Below, one piece after another: positions 61,041 to 64,000 of a stretch of 64,000 nt of DNA (position 1 is the first letter of the stretch; each line of letters opens with the position of its first letter). The notes below the pieces were generated by a model that ran no database searches, was not told the DNA's origin, and was given only the letters and a program-made list of their open reading frames with translations. The translations under genes were made by a program, and so were the position numbers. This DNA comes from Hydractinia symbiolongicarpus (Eukaryota > Cnidaria > Hydrozoa > Anthoathecata > Hydractiniidae). Location of the stretch: positions 2,854,001-2,918,000 of the forward strand of contig NC_079880.1 in assembly GCF_029227915.1 (NCBI RefSeq), given 5' to 3'.

Positions 61041-64000
61041 GTTTGGGAAATGAGTTTACTCCCTGGGTACTTTCTTTGTATACTTTTGACTATACGGGCC
61101 GAGTCCAGGATTTACGGGAAATCGCAGGTTTCGTTTGCCGGCGATTAAACTTCTTTTATTCAGGGTCTCATCAAAAATGAAAACATTTTTAAAAACTACA
61201 AGTCTCATGCGTTTTAGTGGTGACAAAGTAATTTAAAAAATCGTTCGGGAAATGAGTTTACTCCCTGGGTACTTTCTCTGTATACTTTTGACTATACGGG
61301 TCGAGTCCGGGGTTTACGGGAAATGGCGGGTTTTCGTTTGCCGGCGATTAAACTTCTTTTATTCAGCGTCTCATCAAAAATGAAAACATTTTTGAAAAGT
61401 ACAAGTCTCATGCGTTTTAGTGGTGAAAAGATAATTTAAAAAATCGTTTTGGAAATGAGTTTACTCACAGGGTACTTTCTTTGTAAACATTCGACTATAC
61501 GGGCCAAGCCCGGGATTTACGGGAAATCGCGGGTTTTCGTTTGCTGGCGATTAAAACACTTTCATTAAGCGTCTCATCAAAAATGAAAACATTTTTGAAA
61601 ACTACAAGTCTCATGCGTTTTAGTGGTGAAAATATAATTTAAAAAATCGTTCGGAAAATGAGTTTACTCCCTGGGTAATTTCTTTGTATACTTTTGACTA
61701 TACGGGCCGAGTCAGGGGTTTACGGGAAATGGCGGGTTTTCGTTTGCCGGCGATTTAACTTCTTTTTTTCAGCGTCTCATCAAAAATGAAAACATTTTTA
61801 AAAACTATAAGTCTCATTGGTTTTAGTGGTGAAAAAATAATTTAAAAAATCGTTCGGGAAATGAGTTTACTCCCTGGGTACTTTCTTTGTATACTTTTGA
61901 CTATACGGGCCATGCCAAGATTTACGGGAAATCGCGGGTTTTCGTTTGCCGGCGATTAAACTTCTTTTATTCAGCGTTTCATCAAAAATGAAAACATTTT
62001 TAAAAACTACAAGTCTTATGTGTTTTAGTGGTGAAAAAATAATTTAAAAAATTGTTCAGGAAATGAGTTTACTCACAGGGTACTTTCTTTGTATACATTC
62101 GACTATACGGGCCAAGCCCGGGATTTACGGGAAATCGCGGGTTTTCGTTTTCCGGCGATTAAACCTCTTTCATTAAGCGTCTCATCAAAAATGAAAACAT
62201 TTTTGAAAACTACAGGTCTCATGCGTTTTAGTGGTGAAAAAATAATTCAAAAAATCGTTCGGGAAATGAGTTTACTCCCTGGGTACTTTCTTTGTATACA
62301 TTCGACTATACGGGCCAAGCCCCTGATTTACGGGAAAACGCGGGATTTCGTTTGCCGGCGATTAAACCTCTTTCATTAAGCGTCTCATCAAAAATGAAAA
62401 CATTTTTGAAAACTACAAGTCTCATGCGTTTTAGTGGTGAGAAAATAATTTAAAAAATCGTTCGGGAAATGAGTTTACTCCCTGGGTAGTTTCTTTGTAT
62501 ACTTTTGACTATACGGGCCGAGTCCGGGATTTACGGGAAATGGCGGATCTTCGTTTGCCGGCGATTAAACTTCTTTTATTCAGCGTCCCATCAAATATGA
62601 AAATATTTTTAAAAACTACAAGTCTCATGCGTTTAGTGGTAAAAAAATAATATAAAAAATCGTTCGGGAAATGTGTTTACTCCCTGGGTACTTTCTCTGT
62701 ATACTTTTGACTATACGGGTCGAGTCCGGGGTTTACGGGAAATGGCGGGTTTTCGTTTGCCGGCGATTAAACTTCTTTTATTCAGCGTCTCATCAAAAAT
62801 GAAAACATTTTGAAAACTACAAGTCTCATGCGTTTTAGTGGTGAAAAGATAATTTAAAAAATCGTTTTGGAAATGACTTTACTCACAGGGTACTTTCTTT
62901 GTAAACATTCGACTATACGGGCCAAGCCCGGGATTTACGGGAAATCGCGGGTTTTCGTTTGCTGGCGATTAAACCACTTTCATTAAGCGTCTCATCAAAA
63001 ATGAAAACATTTTTAAAAAATACAAGTCTCATGGGCTTTAGTTGTGAAATAATAATTTAAAAAATCGTTTGGGAAATGAGTTCACTCCCTGGGTACTTTC
63101 TTTGTAAACATTCGACTATACGGGCCAAGCCCGGGATTTACGGGAAATCGCGGGTTTTCGTTTGCTGGCGATTAAACTTCTTTTATTCAGCGTCTCATCA
63201 AAAATGAAAACATTTTTAAAAAATACAAGTCTCATGGGCTTTAGTTGTGAAATAATAATTTAAAAAATCGTTTGGGAAATGAGTTCACTCCCTGGGTACT
63301 TTCTTTGTAAACATTCGACTATACGGGCCAAGCCCGGGATTTACGGGAAATCGCGGGTTTTCGTTTGCTGGCGATTAAACTTCTTTTATTCAGCGTCTCA
63401 TCAAAAATGAAAACATTTTTAAAAGCTACAAGACTCATGCGTTTTAGTGGTGAAAAAGTAATTTAAAAAATCGTTCGGGAAATGAGTTTACTCCCTGGGT
63501 ACTTTCTTTGTATACTTTTGACTAGACGGGCCGAGTCCGGGATTTACAGGAAATTGCAGGTTTTCGTTTGCCGGCGATTAAACTTCTTTTATTCAGCGTC
63601 TCATCAAAAATGAAAACATTTTTAAAAACTACAAGACTCATGCGTTTTAGTGGTGAAAAATTAATTTAAAAAATCGTTCGGGAAATGAGTTTACTCCCTG
63701 GGTACTTTCTTTGTATACTTTTGACTATACGGGCCGAGCCCGGGATTTACGGGAAATCGCGGGTTTTCGTTTGCTGGCGATTAAACCACTTTCATTTAGC
63801 GTCTCATCAAAAATGAAAACATTTTTAAAAACTACAAGTCTCATGGGCTTTAGTGGTGAAATAATAATTTAAAAAATCGTTTGGGAAATGAGTTCACTCC
63901 CTGGGTACTTTCTTTGTAAACATTCGACTATACGGGCCAAGCCCGGGATTTACGGGAAATCGCGGGTTTTCGTTTGCTGGCGATTAAACTTCTTTTATTC

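Larger units (their letters stand above)
49271..64000. repeat. Tandem satellite array, right arm (same family)
   Basis: The same satellite resumes in phase and in the same orientation after the insertion and runs to the window edge, about 73 monomers by length. The first monomers after the insertion (AGTCAGGGG, GGCGTTTAAAC and ATGGGCTTT variants) are those expected to come next in the 1,408-bp heptamer seen at 41.9-44.7 kb. The two arms are therefore one array split by an insertion. This arm is richer in the variants CTCTGTATAC...GGGTCGAG, GCGTTTAGTGGTAAAA and CAGGTTTCG, and short 192-bp monomers are rare or absent here, in contrast to the left arm. Confidence 0.98.

Overview
The window is almost entirely one tandem satellite DNA, interrupted once by a 3.0-kb insertion that looks like a mobile element. 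No protein-coding gene, rRNA, tRNA or CRISPR array can be supported. The satellite monomer is 203 bp (starting at the CGAGTC landmark) with a second 192-bp length class. A hand count of one consensus monomer gives about 37% GC. By length, about 230 monomers lie left of the insertion (1-46,270) and about 73 right of it (49,271-64,000). All run in the same orientation and the array continues past both window edges. This organisation is typical of eukaryotic heterochromatin, possibly centromeric or pericentromeric. Species cannot be read from the sequence. The CpG content (12 per consensus monomer against about 7 expected) argues against a heavily CpG-methylated, CpG-depleted genome such as a vertebrate's, so an invertebrate-like genome is a guess.

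The monomers fall into recognisable classes, defined by linked variants: a GAGTGCGAATAAAC class, a CATGGG/GATTTAAC class, a CCAAGCCCGGG class, a GGGCAAAGCCCGT class, a TTGATTAAACAGGCC class and the short CATCCCGGG class. The classes are arranged in higher-order repeats (HORs) that change along the array. 0.7-10.8 kb holds two copies of a block of about 4-5 kb, one of them enlarged by a 1,144-bp tandem duplication. 10.8-13.4 kb has a 1,602-bp octamer. 13.6-20.7 kb has diverged duplicate blocks. 20.7-27.0 kb has units of 1,613, 1,803, 1,804 and 1,004 bp. 28.4-33.4 kb has a trimer-based repeat of 596-597 bp with expansions. 33.8-37.85 kb is a 2,017-bp decamer duplicated with almost no visible difference. 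41.9-44.7 kb is a 1,408-bp heptamer. 49.9-52.5 kb is a 1,419-bp heptamer. 52.9-61.0 kb is a 1,825-bp nonamer, once enlarged by an 812-bp tetramer.

The insertion at 46,271-49,270 is non-satellite and splits one monomer without loss of satellite phase. Equivalent uninterrupted ('empty') sites are present at about 43,070 and 44,478 in the neighbouring heptamer repeats. No target-site duplication longer than two A is possible. The ends carry a 10-bp inverted repeat placed asymmetrically (at the right terminus, but 21 bp in from the left), a 7-bp-stem hairpin and a CTAG at the left end. Read on the minus strand, this is the layout of a Helitron-like element of the Helentron/Helitron2 type inserted between T and T. 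No Rep/helicase reading frame is present, so it would be a non-autonomous copy. This is the strongest non-routine observation in the window.

Every monomer also contains a conserved 22-bp stem-loop plus smaller dyads. The many short open frames on both strands are by-products of repetition, not genes.
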